DNA from: a bacterium OL-1
GTDB taxonomy: Bacteria > Actinomycetota > Coriobacteriia > Coriobacteriales > Atopobiaceae
Direction: 5' to 3'
Assembly (NCBI GenBank): GCA_000752675.2
Contig: LM994624.1
Span: 168,118-232,117 of the forward strand
DNA: 64,000 nt
Part shown: positions 1 through 10,915 of the stretch, piece by piece
Layout: each line of letters opens with the position of its first letter
How positions within the stretch are numbered: position 1 is the first letter of the stretch
Position numbers and translations under genes: made by a program
Notes under the pieces: model-generated
Databases searched by the model: none
What the model was told of the DNA's origin: nothing
What the model saw: only the letters and a program-made list of their open reading frames with translations

Positions 1-2098
1 CATTCTTGGTGGCAAACATGAGGTAGTCATCGGCAGGGAAGTCGCGGCAGGTAATTACGGCCGTGGGGTGCTCGCCCTCGGAGAGCGAGAGCACGTTCAC
101 AATCGCCGAGCCGCGCGCCTGGCGGCTGCCAATGGGCAGCTCGTGAACCTTCAGGCGGTAGACGCGACCAAAGTTGGTGAAGAACATCACGTAGTCGTGG
201 GTCGACGCCACAAAGAGGTCCTCAACAAAGTCGTTGTCCTTGAGCGAGAGGCCCTGGACACCCTTGCCGCCGCGGCGCTGGGAGCGGTAGGTGGCAACGG
301 GCAGGCGCTTGATGTAGCCGGAGTGGGTGACGGTGACCACCATGTCCTCCTCGGCGATAAGGTCCTCGACGTCGAGGTCCTGTGCCTCCTGGGAGGAGAT
401 GCTGGTACGGCGCTTGTCGGCAAAGCGCTCCACGATCTGGCCAAGCTCGTCCTTGATGACGCCCAGGATCTTCTCGCGGTGGGCGAGAAGGTCGCGGTAG
501 TAGTCGATGAGCTTGTGGAGCTCTTCGATCTCGGCGGCGAGCTGCTCGCGGGCCAAACCGGTGAGCTTGCGCAGGCGCATGGCGAGAATGGCGTCGCATT
601 GCGGGTCGTCCAGGCCAAAGCGCTCGTTCATGCGGCGCTTTGCCTCGGCCTCGGTCTCGGAGGAGCGGATGATGTGCACTATCTCGTCGATGTTGTCGAC
701 GGCGATGAGCAGGCCTTCCTTGATGTGGACGTCCTTCAGCGCCTTATCGAGGTCAAACTGGGTGCGCCTGGTTACCACGTCGATCTGGTGGTCGATGTAG
801 TACTGCAGCATCTCGCGCAGCGTGAGCGTGCGGGGCACGCCGTCTACCAGGGCGATGTCGATGGCGTTGAAGTTGGACTGCAGCGCCGTCTTCTTATAGA
901 GGTTGTTGAGGACCACCTGCGGGATAGCGCCCTGCTTGAGGTCGATGACAATGCGCATGCCCTTGCGGTTGGACTCGTCGCGCATGTCCGAGATACCCTC
1001 GATCTTCTTCTCGTTGACCGCCTGGGCGATCTTCTCCTGGAGAAGGCCCTTGTTGACGGCATAGGGAATCTCGGTGACCACCAGGCGCTGGCGGCCGTTC
1101 TTGATCTGCTCAACGTGGACCTTGGCGCGCACGGTGATGCAACCGCGGCCGGTCTCGTACGTGTCGCGAATGCCCTCGGTACCCATGATGACGCCGCCCG
1201 TAGGGAAGTCGGGCCCGGGGAGCACGGTCATGAGCTCGTCGGTGGTGGCATCGGGGTTGTCGATGAGCATGTCGACGGCCGCCGCGACCTCGCGGAGGTT
1301 GTGGGGAGGCACGTTGGTGGCCATGCCAACGGCGATGCCCGAGGAGCCGTTCACGAGGAGGTTGGGGAACCTCGACGGGAGGACGGCGGGCTCGGTGAGC
1401 GACTCGTCGTAGTTGGGCTGGAGGTCGACGGTCTCCTTGTTGAGGTCGGCGAGCATCTCCATGGCCGCGCGCGTGAGGCGGCTCTCTGTGTAACGCATGG
1501 CCGCCGGGGGGTCACCATCGATGGAGCCAAAGTTGCCGTGGCCGTCGATGAGGGGCAGGCGCATCGAGAAGTCCTGCGCCATGCGGACCATCGAGTCGTA
1601 GATGGCGGCGTCGCCGTGGGGGTGATACTTACCCATGACCTCGCCGACCGTCCAGGCCGACTTCTTGTGGGGCTTGTTCGGCGTGATGCCCGCCTCGTTC
1701 ATGGCGTAGAGGATGCGCCTGTGGACGGGCTTGAGGCCGTCGCGCACGTCCGGCAGGGCGCGCGCCACGATGACCGACATCGAGTACTCGAGGAAGGACT
1801 GCTTCATCTCGGTAGCCATGTCGGTGGGCTTGAGCGTGCCGCCATGGATGTCGGTGAGGTCGAGGCGGGTGCCCGCCTCGTCGGAGATCGTATGGTCGAG
1901 GTCCGCGCCGGCGAGATGGCCTACGTCCTCGGCGTCGTCCGAGTCATCGTCGTCCGACTCATCGTCCTCGGTATCGTCGTAGTCCTCGCCGTCGAGCTCG
2001 TCGTCCTCGAGCTCGTCGTCCTCGTCCGGGCCAACGCCGTTCTCGAGGTCGTCCTCGTCGTCGGCGGGGCCATGATTCCTGTTGTTATCGTCTGCCAC
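1..2098 (-). CDS. gyrA: DNA gyrase subunit A (partial, C-terminus beyond window)
   Basis: GyrA is the breakage-reunion subunit of DNA gyrase, which introduces negative supercoils with GyrB. About 699 residues are visible; the last C-terminal beta-pinwheel blades are cut off by the window edge. Seen: the conserved start [18 protein letters not shown], the QRDR segment [11 protein letters not shown], the catalytic tyrosine in AMRYTESRL, and the GyrA box QRRGGKG, which marks a gyrase rather than topoisomerase IV. The GTG start at 2098 follows a GAAAGG-type ribosome site, just after gyrB. Odd: about 85 extra N-terminal residues, very rich in Asp/Glu (roughly residues 13-57), precede the normal start of the family. 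The residue equivalent to E. coli Ser83 is Ala. Family call is certain; the extended start is likely because no other start with a good ribosome site is seen. Confidence 0.96.
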   Translation of the reverse strand, partial: MADDNNRNHGPADDEDDLENGVGPDEDDELEDDELDGEDYDDTEDDESDDDDSDDAEDVGHLAGADLDHTISDEAGTRLDLTDIHGGTLKPTDMATEMKQSFLEYSMSVIVARALPDVRDGLKPVHRRILYAMNEAGITPNKPHKKSAWTVGEVMGKYHPHGDAAIYDSMVRMAQDFSMRLPLIDGHGNFGSIDGDPPAAMRYTESRLTRAAMEMLADLNKETVDLQPNYDESLTEPAVLPSRFPNLLVNGSSGIAVGMATNVPPHNLREVAAAVDMLIDNPDATTDELMTVLPGPDFPTGGVIMGTEGIRDTYETGRGCITVRAKVHVEQIKNGRQRLVVTEIPYAVNKGLLQEKIAQAVNEKKIEGISDMRDESNRKGMRIVIDLKQGAIPQVVLNNLYKKTALQSNFNAIDIALVDGVPRTLTLREMLQYYIDHQIDVVTRRTQFDLDKALKDVHIKEGLLIAVDNIDEIVHIIRSSETEAEAKRRMNERFGLDDPQCDAILAMRLRKLTGLAREQLAAEIEELHKLIDYYRDLLAHREKILGVIKDELGQIVERFADKRRTSISSQEAQDLDVEDLIAEEDMVVTVTHSGYIKRLPVATYRSQRRGGKGVQGLSLKDNDFVEDLFVASTHDYVMFFTNFGRVYRLKVHELPIGSRQARGSAIVNVLSLSEGEHPTAVITCRDFPADDYLMFATKN

Positions 2099-2140
2099 GA
2101 GTTGCCTTTCTCATCTCTCGCTTGTAGCGCCTTGGGGGCC

Positions 2141-4141
<2,001 letters not shown>

Positions 4142-4235
4142 TCAAGTGTACTCCATGGGCACTTTCCTTCTCGGCACGCAAGAATTTGGGGGTCTAAAAC
4201 AGAATCCCTGCGCATCAGCGCCACGGAGAGGCGTG

Positions 4236-4772
4236 TTAGGGCCGAGAAGTTCCGTCGTTCGTGTCTCTGCTCTTTTCGCGCCTAAATGACAGGCTCATGG
4301 CCTTGTAGACGCTCCCTCTGAGAGATTCCGGTACGGATTCTGCAAGCTTCTTGACAGCATCCTGCTCGCTTCCGGTAAGTTCCGGCAGCGGTGTCTTGGG
4401 CGTCGCGGCCGCAGCGGCACCGCTTACGTGTTCCTTGCGTGGCGCTGCGCCGTGACCGTACTGAGAGACGATGAACTCAATCTCCGAGACCTCAAGGCCG
4501 CCCATGGAAAGGCGAGCCCTGTAGACCTCGCGGTTTGCCCTGAAGTCCACGGCGCGCATGCGTGAGTCCACGTAGACGCCCAGTATGGGGTCAGCGCCCT
4601 TCACATGCGGCTCCTTGAGGAAGACACCGGTGGTGTGCGCACGTTCCACATCACCGTTCACGTTGTGCCACACGTAGGCCGCGCGCTGGTTAGCGCTCAT
4701 GGAACGACGCGCCTCGGGGCTTGAGAACATGCCCTTGAGCAGCGACGATATGCCTTCGTAGTCCTCACTCAC
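4236..4772 (-). CDS. dciA: DciA/DUF721 helicase operator protein
   Basis: A 178-residue DUF721 protein in the position that Rv0004 occupies in mycobacteria, between recF and gyrB. DciA is known as the ancestral bacterial partner that helps load the replicative helicase DnaB at the origin. The DUF721 core (about residues 1-110) has the motif AAYVWHNVNGDVERAHT and the strand-rich ADPILGVYVDS segment; an Ala/Pro-rich linker and a basic C-terminal tail follow. The GTG at 4772 overlaps the recF stop by 8 bases (GTGAGTGA), which suggests translational coupling; a TTG one codon upstream is possible. The assignment rests on family and context together. Confidence 0.85.
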   Translation of the reverse strand: MSEDYEGISSLLKGMFSSPEARRSMSANQRAAYVWHNVNGDVERAHTTGVFLKEPHVKGADPILGVYVDSRMRAVDFRANREVYRARLSMGGLEVSEIEFIVSQYGHGAAPRKEHVSGAAAAATPKTPLPELTGSEQDAVKKLAESVPESLRGSVYKAMSLSFRREKSRDTNDGTSRP

Positions 4773-5853
4773 CAAACTCCACCACCTTCGAGCGCCCTAG
4801 GAGTTCGTCCGAGAAGTACCCAAGGTTGGTGGTGGTGACCACCGTCTGGATGCCGCTCTGGGCAAACTCAATCACGGATTGCCGGCGCGTCTCGTCCAGC
4901 TCGGACATCACGTCGTCCAGAAGCAGCAGCGGGCGCGAGCCGGTAACGTCCTCCGAGACGAGCACCTCGGCCATCTTGAGCGCCAGCACGATGGAGCGCT
5001 GCTGACCCTGTGAGCCAAAGCTGCGGGCGTCTCTGCCGTCGATGGTAAATGCTACGTCGTCGCGGTGAGGTCCCACCGTGGTCTGCTGGCGGCGCAGGTC
5101 ATCCGGACGTACCTCCTCCAAGCGTGCAAGGAAGCACTCAGCAAGCTCCTCGCGCGAGAGTGCGAGGGGGTCGTCGCAGACGGTGCTCTCGTAGGTGCAG
5201 GTGAGCACCTCGCCGCCGGCAATGCTCCCGTAGACGTCCAGGATCTTTTCGCAAAGGCGCCCAAAAAGGCGCACACGGGCCTGGAGCAGGGTCGCTCCGC
5301 CCACAGCCACGGACGAGTCCCAAGCACTCAGCAGCGAGAGGTCGGGACTCTCGTCCTTGAGCAGGCGGTTTCTCTGCTCGATGGCGCGGGTGTAAGCGGC
5401 AAGGAGCTTTGAGTAGCCCACGGCCGCCTGGCAGCCAAAGCCATCCAACTCCGCGCGACGGAAGGACGCCCCACGCTTCACGAGCGAGAGGTCGTCTGGG
5501 CAGAAGAGCACGCTCATGAGCGAGGTGGGCATGTCCGCCGCCTGGCAGTGCTTGCCGTTGCGCGAGAACTGCCTTCGCTGTGGGGTGATGTCACAGGCAA
5601 CATCCACTACGCGCCCGTCGCCCGCAAGCCGTGCGCGAATGCGGGCACGCTCACAGCCAGCAAGGATGAGCTGCGACGGCGTGGGGTGCCTGAACGACGC
5701 CCCCGCCGTAAGCATCTGCAGCGCCTCGACGGTGTTGGTCTTGCCCACGGCGTTTCTCCCCACAAGGATCGTGGTCGTGGGCGAGAAGGACACCTCGCGC
5801 TCGCGGAAGTTCCTGAACTGCTCGAGCCCCAGGCTCTCTACGAGAAGGCCCAC
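4765..5853 (-). CDS. recF: DNA repair/replication protein RecF
   Basis: RecF is an SMC-like ATPase that helps load RecA at gapped DNA and restart stalled forks. The 362-residue protein has Walker A GRNAVGKTN near the N-terminus, the ABC signature FGSQGQQRSIVLALKMAE and Walker B PLLLLDDVMSELDE, at the usual RecF length. The GTG start lies one base after the dnaN stop, so the two are probably co-translated. It belongs to the leftward dnaN-recF-dciA-gyrB-gyrA run. Confidence 0.97.
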   Translation of the reverse strand: MGLLVESLGLEQFRNFREREVSFSPTTTILVGRNAVGKTNTVEALQMLTAGASFRHPTPSQLILAGCERARIRARLAGDGRVVDVACDITPQRRQFSRNGKHCQAADMPTSLMSVLFCPDDLSLVKRGASFRRAELDGFGCQAAVGYSKLLAAYTRAIEQRNRLLKDESPDLSLLSAWDSSVAVGGATLLQARVRLFGRLCEKILDVYGSIAGGEVLTCTYESTVCDDPLALSREELAECFLARLEEVRPDDLRRQQTTVGPHRDDVAFTIDGRDARSFGSQGQQRSIVLALKMAEVLVSEDVTGSRPLLLLDDVMSELDETRRQSVIEFAQSGIQTVVTTTNLGYFSDELLGRSKVVEFGE

Positions 5854-5854
5854 G

Positions 5855-6952
5855 CTACATCCGGACGGGCATCAGCATGTAGAGGTAGTTGACCTTGCCG
5901 TTGGTCTTGAAGATACCTGGCTGCATGTTGCTCTGCAGCTCCAGGACCAGCTCCTTCTTGTCGGAGATGGCGTTCACGCAGTCGAAGACGTAGTGGTAGT
6001 TGAGCGCGATGGAGAGGCTCTGGCCCTCGACCTCCACGGGCAGAAGCTCGGTGGACTCGCCTTGGTCGGGCGAGGACGCCGAGAGGCGCATGACCTTGCC
6101 ATCTGCATCGATGTCAAAGCGCACGGAAGCGTTGGAGATGGCCACCACCGAGACGCGCTTGAGCGCGGCGGCAAAGGCCTCGACCTCTATGTGCACCGAG
6201 GTGTTGCAGCTCGACGGCAGGAGCTGGCGGTAGTCGGGGAAGTTCCCCTCGATCTTGCTCGAGATGAAGGTCGTGTTGCCAAAGGTGAAGACCACCTGGC
6301 TGTCGGTGGTGCCGATGGAGATGCGCTCCTCGAGGTTGGGCATCGAAAGCACGTCGTGGAAGACGGAGCCAGGCACGATGGTGCGGAACTCGCCCTCGCC
6401 GGTCTCGGCGGAGGCGTCGCAGACGGCGAGGCGGTAGGAGTCCGTGGCAACAAGGCGAATGGTGTTGTTAGAGGCCGTGAGCAGGATGCCCTGCAGGATG
6501 GGGCGCGTGGTCTCTTTGGAGGTCACCTTGTAGACCTTGTCTACCATGCTGGAGAGCAGCTCGCTCGGAAGTTCCGTTGCGTCTTCAAGTGAGTACTCGG
6601 GGAACGCCGGCCAGTCAGCGGGGTTCAGGGTGTTCAGACGGAACGAGGATTTCTCGCACGAGATGGAGATCGTGCGCTCGCCGCCGTCAAAGGTTACCGC
6701 AGCATCGTCCAGCGTCTTCACGATGCTCGTGAGCATCTTGCCCGAGACAACCGTCTCGCCGGGCTCCTCAACGTTTGCAGGAATGCGGTGGCGAATCGTG
6801 ATGGTGAGGTTGTTAGTTTGGAACTCGAGGGTTCCCTCCTCGGCCTTGATGTAGATGCCCGAGAGCAAGGGAAGGGTTGAGTTTGTCCCCATGCCCTTGG
6901 CAACGACTGACAGTGCCTTGAGAAGTGAAGACTGACTTACGGTGAACCTCAT
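5855..6952 (-). CDS. dnaN: DNA polymerase III sliding clamp (beta)
   Basis: The beta clamp encircles DNA and tethers polymerase III and many repair factors. The 365-residue protein has the three-domain clamp architecture: it starts MRFTVSQSSLLKALSVV, the middle includes RPILQGILL and ATDSYRLA, and it ends with the typical YLYMLMPVRM. The ribosome site GAGAGGG precedes the ATG. It follows dnaA across a 234-base gap that contains an A+T-rich stretch. Confidence 0.98.
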   Translation of the reverse strand: MRFTVSQSSLLKALSVVAKGMGTNSTLPLLSGIYIKAEEGTLEFQTNNLTITIRHRIPANVEEPGETVVSGKMLTSIVKTLDDAAVTFDGGERTISISCEKSSFRLNTLNPADWPAFPEYSLEDATELPSELLSSMVDKVYKVTSKETTRPILQGILLTASNNTIRLVATDSYRLAVCDASAETGEGEFRTIVPGSVFHDVLSMPNLEERISIGTTDSQVVFTFGNTTFISSKIEGNFPDYRQLLPSSCNTSVHIEVEAFAAALKRVSVVAISNASVRFDIDADGKVMRLSASSPDQGESTELLPVEVEGQSLSIALNYHYVFDCVNAISDKKELVLELQSNMQPGIFKTNGKVNYLYMLMPVRM

Positions 6953-7186
6953 GGCTGCCCTCTCTTATCTATTAGTTCTTTATCTATATATAAAAGCAAT
7001 AGTAGTAATAAGGCCTGTCTAAAAGTTGAGAACTCGCAAACTCGCTGGTAGATGCCATAACAAATCTTTTGGTTCGTCTTCTTTGAGCCTGCGTTTCTCG
7101 ACGGTCGAAGGCGTGTCGATAACTCTCTCTACATTGTGCGCCCACTTTTCGAGGGTTTTCTTACGCCTTTCTCCCATCTTTTTGAC
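6953..7186. other. dnaA-dnaN intergenic gap with A+T-rich stretch and box-like repeats
   Basis: This 234-base gap has no gene. An A+T-rich stretch (about 6964-7010, with TATCTATATATAAAAG) could serve as an unwinding element or as part of the dnaN promoter. Nearby are AGTTGAGAAC at 7024-7033 and TGTCGATAAC at 7114-7123. The latter is one mismatch from the E. coli DnaA box on the reverse strand (TTATCGACA). In many actinobacteria oriC sits in exactly this gap, so it is one of two candidate origin segments. Confidence 0.4.
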
Positions 7187-8749
7187 TTACGTGTTCTCGG
7201 TGATGTTGTCGCGGATCTGCACCAGGCGGTCGTGATAGATCTTGTCCTCCTTGCGCTTCTTGTCCACCACACGGATGCTGTTGAGCATCGTGGCGTGGCT
7301 CCTGCCGCCAAAGTGCTCGCCAATCTCGGCATAGGTGGCGTCGCAGAGTTCCTTGGAGAGCCACACGGCGATGTGGCGGGCATTCATGATGTCCTTGTTG
7401 CGCTTCTCGCCCACGAGGTCCGAGTGTGAGATGTCGAAGTACTGCTCCACCGCGCGCTGGATCTCCTCAATCTTGTATTGCTTCTCGCCGTTTGGCCACG
7501 ATTCCTTGGCGAGTCGGTTGATGTCCTCGCGCGAGAGTTCCTCGCCACGCTGCTCGCGGTGGGTCTCGGCGATGAGGCAGCGCTGGCAGAAGCCCTCGAT
7601 CACGCGGATGTTGGTACCCGCCCGCTCGGCCATGTAGCTTATGTTCTCCTTCGAGATGGTGCCCGTGATGGCGAGCCCTACGTGCCCCTCGACGGCGTCC
7701 TCGTGCATGCGCTCGCAGAAGGTGGTGATGAGCCGCAGCTTGAGCTCGTAGTTTGGTACCTGGATTGAGGTCGAGAAGCCCGAGTCTAGGCGGCTCGTCA
7801 CACGCTCGTCAAAGGCAGCCTCGGCGCCCAGTTGCGAGGGCGAGCGGTCCGCCGCCAGCACAATCTGCTTGCCGGCGCTGGTGAGGTGGTTGAAGGCGTC
7901 GAAGAAGAAGTCGATGGTGCCTGCCTTTCCGGCGAGTTTTTGGATGTCGTCGATGATAAGGACGTCGATGTCGTAGTAGTTGTCGCGCAGAATGTCTGGC
8001 GCCGACCTCTCGCGGTGCGACATGGCCGTGGTGTAGTCGGTGATGAAGGATGAGCCGTCCTTGTACACGCAGACGCGCGTGGGGTCGTTCGCCGAGATGT
8101 AGTTCTGGATGGCGCGCAGGAGGTGCGTCTTTCCCAGGCCGCTCTTGCCGTAGATGAAGAGGGGGTTGTAGGTGCGGTTCTCGCCGTTTGCCACCTGGAG
8201 CGCGGCCTGGTAGGCAAAGGTGTTCTCGTCGCCCACAACAAAGCGGTCGAAGGTGAGCTTCGAGTCCATCTCAGAGATGTCGTCCACCAGGGGGTTGGCT
8301 GCGCGGCGTTCATGGCCCGCGGCCTCGCGCGCGGCGTTCTCGTCGAGCCACGCGTCCTCGGGGGCTCGGGGCTGTGGCGTGGGTACTGGGAGTGGCGCTG
8401 GCACGGCTGCCTGCGGCGCCGGCGCCATCCACCTGCGCGCCTCCTCGGGGGTCACCGCCGAGCTTGTCGTGAGCGGCGCCGCGTCAGGATCCTGCACAAA
8501 GGAGATGTCGAGTGTGGTTGGCTCGAAGGCTGCCTCGGTGAGGCACTCGTTGATGACGTCGAGGTTCTTCGAGAGGCGGTTCTTTACCGTGCGGCTGTGC
8601 GTCTCTACGTGGAGCACGCCGGGATCAAGCGACACGGGCACGCAGCTGCGGAGCATTGCCATGACCGAGCCAGGCAGGTGGCGCTTGCTCACCAGGTCGA
8701 ACATGTCCTGCCAAACTGCCTCGGTATCTGAGTCGATCTCTGGTTCCAT
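7187..8749 (-). CDS. dnaA: Chromosomal replication initiator DnaA
   Basis: DnaA binds origin boxes and melts DNA to start replication. The 520-residue protein has an N-terminal domain I, a Pro/Ala-rich domain II (about residues 100-165), an AAA+ domain with Walker A GKSGLGKTH and Walker B VLIIDDIQ, and a C-terminal helix-turn-helix domain IV. The ATG at 8749 is chosen because GAGAGGGA lies about 10 bases upstream; an upstream in-frame ATG at 8806 gives a poorly plausible N-terminus. Odd: the DNA-contact motif that reads RDHTT in E. coli is RSHAT here (GGRSHATMLNSIRVV), so two residues at base-contacting positions differ. Two TGTTGAAAAC copies lie upstream of the start. Confidence 0.97.
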   Translation of the reverse strand: MEPEIDSDTEAVWQDMFDLVSKRHLPGSVMAMLRSCVPVSLDPGVLHVETHSRTVKNRLSKNLDVINECLTEAAFEPTTLDISFVQDPDAAPLTTSSAVTPEEARRWMAPAPQAAVPAPLPVPTPQPRAPEDAWLDENAAREAAGHERRAANPLVDDISEMDSKLTFDRFVVGDENTFAYQAALQVANGENRTYNPLFIYGKSGLGKTHLLRAIQNYISANDPTRVCVYKDGSSFITDYTTAMSHRERSAPDILRDNYYDIDVLIIDDIQKLAGKAGTIDFFFDAFNHLTSAGKQIVLAADRSPSQLGAEAAFDERVTSRLDSGFSTSIQVPNYELKLRLITTFCERMHEDAVEGHVGLAITGTISKENISYMAERAGTNIRVIEGFCQRCLIAETHREQRGEELSREDINRLAKESWPNGEKQYKIEEIQRAVEQYFDISHSDLVGEKRNKDIMNARHIAVWLSKELCDATYAEIGEHFGGRSHATMLNSIRVVDKKRKEDKIYHDRLVQIRDNITENT

Positions 8750-8938
8750 GCCCGTGTGTCCCTCTCGGCGTCTGCGGGCGCATGTTGCGCCCCCTGTCTC
8801 GTGCAATAGCCCATTATAAGGAAAATGTTGAAAACTCTGGCATATGAACTCCGCGAGCGTCGAGAACTACGAGAATTGTTGAAAACCCTACGTTTAGGCT
8901 GGCGAGAAGGATGAACGGCCTACAGAAGGCCGAGCGAC
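8750..8938. promoter_or_regulatory. dnaA upstream region with two TGTTGAAAAC repeats
   Basis: The gap between the GHKL ATPase gene and dnaA contains two identical decamers, TGTTGAAAAC, at 8826-8835 and 8877-8886, 51 bases apart. The same decamer occurs in inverted orientation at 10146-10155 in the gap before rpmH. Such repeats upstream of dnaA are typical of DnaA autoregulatory boxes, but the sequence differs from the canonical TTATCCACA, so the role is inferred. Confidence 0.4.
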
Positions 8939-10048
8939 CTACACGAAGTTCTGCCCCAGCTGCGTGAGGTAGTACTTCTGGCCGACCTTCTTGAGGACTC
9001 CCACCTGTACCATGTTGGCAAGCTCTCGTGACCACGTGGGTGCAGACCTGCCGTAAGTCCGCACGAGCTCCGTGGGGCCGACCATCTCGTGCGCCGAGAG
9101 GTACTCGAGAATGGTCTGCGAGCGATCCGAGAGGTTGATGCGGCCAAGCTCCGCCGTCCACGCGGGAGGCTGCTGCTCTGGCGCGGGCGCAGCTAAGGGT
9201 GCTGGCGTTGCAGCTGGTGCGGATGCGGGCATGGGCGCCTGCTGCCGGTAGGTCGGCTGTGGATAGCCCTGCTGAGGGTAGAACCCCTGTTGGACCTGTG
9301 GCTGCACTGGCTGATAGTACTGCTGATACCCCGGCATGTAGGGCTGTGGATAGCCACCTGGTGCCTGCTGGGAGGGGTAAGGAACCTGCCCATAGCCCTG
9401 AGACATCTGTGGTTGCGCTGTCTGTGGCACGGCCCCCGCGGCCTTGCCAGGCGCCGCGCACCTCTCAGCGTCCTCCTTGGGCCTGGTGGAGATGGTCACC
9501 ACCGTTCCACCGGAGATGTTGTCCTCTATGGTGAGGCTGCCGCCCTTGTCGGTCATGTACTGCTGCACGTAAGGAAGGCCCGACCCCACACCACGGATGT
9601 AGTGCTTCATCTCCTCGGTTGCAGAGGTGGTGCCGTACTCCATGGCCAGGTCCTTCTCCTGGATTCCTGGTCCCTGGTCCGAGAAGCGCAGCGTGTTGCC
9701 CTCATCGAGGATCGTAATGGTGGGTGCGATGAAATAGGCGTGGATGAAGTTTTCGACAATCTCGCGAATCACGGTGAAGGGAATCTGACTTCCCTGCTCG
9801 TGCGCGAGGCGGTTGACGGTTGCCGTGATTTCCTCGAGGTAGCTGCGGATGTCCGTGGGCTCGATGACCACCACGCGAGGCGCCGCTGCCGCGTCGTCGT
9901 AGATGGCAATGCGTGCGGGATAGCGCACGGCCCCAAGGTCACCCTGGGAGTCACTGCTGCCATCCTGGGAGCTCTCTGGGGACTTCTCGTCCCTCTCGCC
10001 CGCATCTTGGGGCGTATTGTCGACGAATGGATAGAACGCGTGGTCCAT
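8939..10048 (-). CDS. GHKL ATPase with Q/P/Y-rich linker and C-terminal winged helix, next to dnaA
   Basis: Function not recognised. The 369-residue protein has a GHKL (histidine-kinase-type) ATP-binding fold at residues 55-190: N box REIVENFIHA (95-104), G1 box DQGPGI (124-129) and G2 box GVGSGLPY (153-160). No phospho-acceptor His domain and no membrane segment are seen, so it is not an ordinary sensor kinase. Residues about 205-300 form a Gln/Pro/Tyr-rich low-complexity linker, and residues about 305-369 look like a winged helix (ILEYLSAHEM...ELVRTYGRS...LANMVQVGVLKKV). The ATG at 10048 has AGAGGT upstream. It lies immediately upstream of dnaA in the same direction, beside the candidate oriC, suggesting a link to replication or its control. 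Anti-sigma-like or DNA-binding regulatory roles are both possible. Confidence 0.7.
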   Translation of the reverse strand: MDHAFYPFVDNTPQDAGERDEKSPESSQDGSSDSQGDLGAVRYPARIAIYDDAAAAPRVVVIEPTDIRSYLEEITATVNRLAHEQGSQIPFTVIREIVENFIHAYFIAPTITILDEGNTLRFSDQGPGIQEKDLAMEYGTTSATEEMKHYIRGVGSGLPYVQQYMTDKGGSLTIEDNISGGTVVTISTRPKEDAERCAAPGKAAGAVPQTAQPQMSQGYGQVPYPSQQAPGGYPQPYMPGYQQYYQPVQPQVQQGFYPQQGYPQPTYRQQAPMPASAPAATPAPLAAPAPEQQPPAWTAELGRINLSDRSQTILEYLSAHEMVGPTELVRTYGRSAPTWSRELANMVQVGVLKKVGQKYYLTQLGQNFV

Positions 10049-10079
10049 CCCGCTTTACCTCTTGATTCTTTTCACCAGC

Positions 10080-10260
10080 TCTGACTTTTCAACCTCGTTT
10101 GAACCTTGGATGAAAACTTTCACTCGTATTTCTATGTGAACGAAAGTTTTCAACAACGGATGAAACATGGTTGATAACTGGGTCTAAACGTGAAATACCG
10201 GCTGGAAAATCATAGCATCAGGAAGAAAGTTGTCAGCAGGTTGGTACGGTCTTTTCGCTC
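10080..10260. other. Candidate oriC segment: cluster of DnaA-box-like repeats
   Basis: The 393-base gap 10049-10441 between divergent genes holds several related nonamers: CTTTTCAACC (10085-10094), GGATGAAAAC (10109 area), GTTTTCAACA (10146-10155), GGATGAAAC (10159 area) and GGTTGATAAC (10169-10178). They form a family around TTTTCAACA/TTATCAACC, two changes from TTATCCACA. The sequence here is clearly richer in A+T than the flanking genes. Position between dnaA and rpmH matches known bacterial origins; the box assignment is inferred from repetition. Confidence 0.45.
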
Positions 10261-10362
10261 CATGGAAGATTTCTTGCAAAGCTTTTCCGCAGGGAAGCGG
10301 CTGGCGCCGAGCATTACCATGAGACAACCCACCGAGAATCCGTGCAGTTATTCTGCATTAAA

Positions 10363-10392
10363 TTGACATCTTGACGGAGAGACCCTTACAAT
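10363..10392 (+). promoter_or_regulatory. rpmH promoter
   Basis: A good sigma-70-type promoter: -35 TTGACA at 10363-10368 and -10 TACAAT at 10387-10392, with an 18-base spacer, about 50 bases before rpmH. It probably drives the rpmH-rnpA-yidD-yidC-jag run. Confidence 0.7.
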
Positions 10393-10441
10393 CTCTAGGC
10401 TTAGTGCTCAAGACATTAGACCCGTATGGGAGGAATACATC

Positions 10442-10576
10442 ATGAAGCGTACGTATCAGCCCAACAAGCGTAAGCGCGCCAAGACCCACGGTTTCCGTGC
10501 CCGTATGGCCACCAAGGGCGGCCGCAAGGTTCTCGCACGTCGTCGTGCCAAGGGCCGCAAGCAGCTCACCGTCTAA
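10442..10576 (+). CDS. rpmH: Ribosomal protein bL34
   Basis: The 44-residue basic protein has the diagnostic [18 protein letters not shown] start and [15 protein letters not shown] end of bL34, a large-subunit ribosomal protein. GGGAGGA lies upstream of the ATG. It is the first gene of the rightward arm, directly followed by rnpA, the order found in most bacteria next to the origin. Confidence 0.98.
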   Translation: MKRTYQPNKRKRAKTHGFRARMATKGGRKVLARRRAKGRKQLTV

Positions 10577-10585
10577 CACAGCATC

Positions 10586-10915
10586 ATGGAGACCATCAAA
10601 TCGCGTGCCGAATTTGAGAGGGTCTTCTCGCGCGGGAAGCGCTACAACGACGCGTTACTGCGCATTCGAGTGGTGCCAACGAGCGAAGGCGACCTGCCGA
10701 AGGTCGCCTTCGTTGCGCCAAAAAGGCTTGGAAACGCCGTCTACAGAAATAGGTGCAAGCGCGTCCTGCGAGAGGCAGCACGCGCTTGTTCGCTACCGCG
10801 TGACGGCTACGACGTAATCCTCTTCTCGACCGACAAGACCCATGACAGCTCCCCCGAGCGCGTGGCGACGTCCCTTGAGAGGTTGCTCGAGAGGGCCGGT
10901 GTGGTGTGTGGCTGA
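10586..10915 (+). CDS. rnpA: Ribonuclease P protein component
   Basis: The protein subunit of RNase P, which assists the catalytic RNA in maturing tRNA 5' ends. The 109-residue protein contains the family signature [19 protein letters not shown] (the RNR motif) and the N-terminal [14 protein letters not shown]. It starts 9 bases after rpmH, and its end overlaps yidD, as in many genomes. Confidence 0.96.
   Translation: METIKSRAEFERVFSRGKRYNDALLRIRVVPTSEGDLPKVAFVAPKRLGNAVYRNRCKRVLREAARACSLPRDGYDVILFSTDKTHDSSPERVATSLERLLERAGVVCG

Noticed and set aside
10049..10441. Canonical DnaA boxes (TTATCCACA)
   Set aside because: No exact copy was seen on either strand; only the related TTTTCAACA-type family, reported as a candidate.
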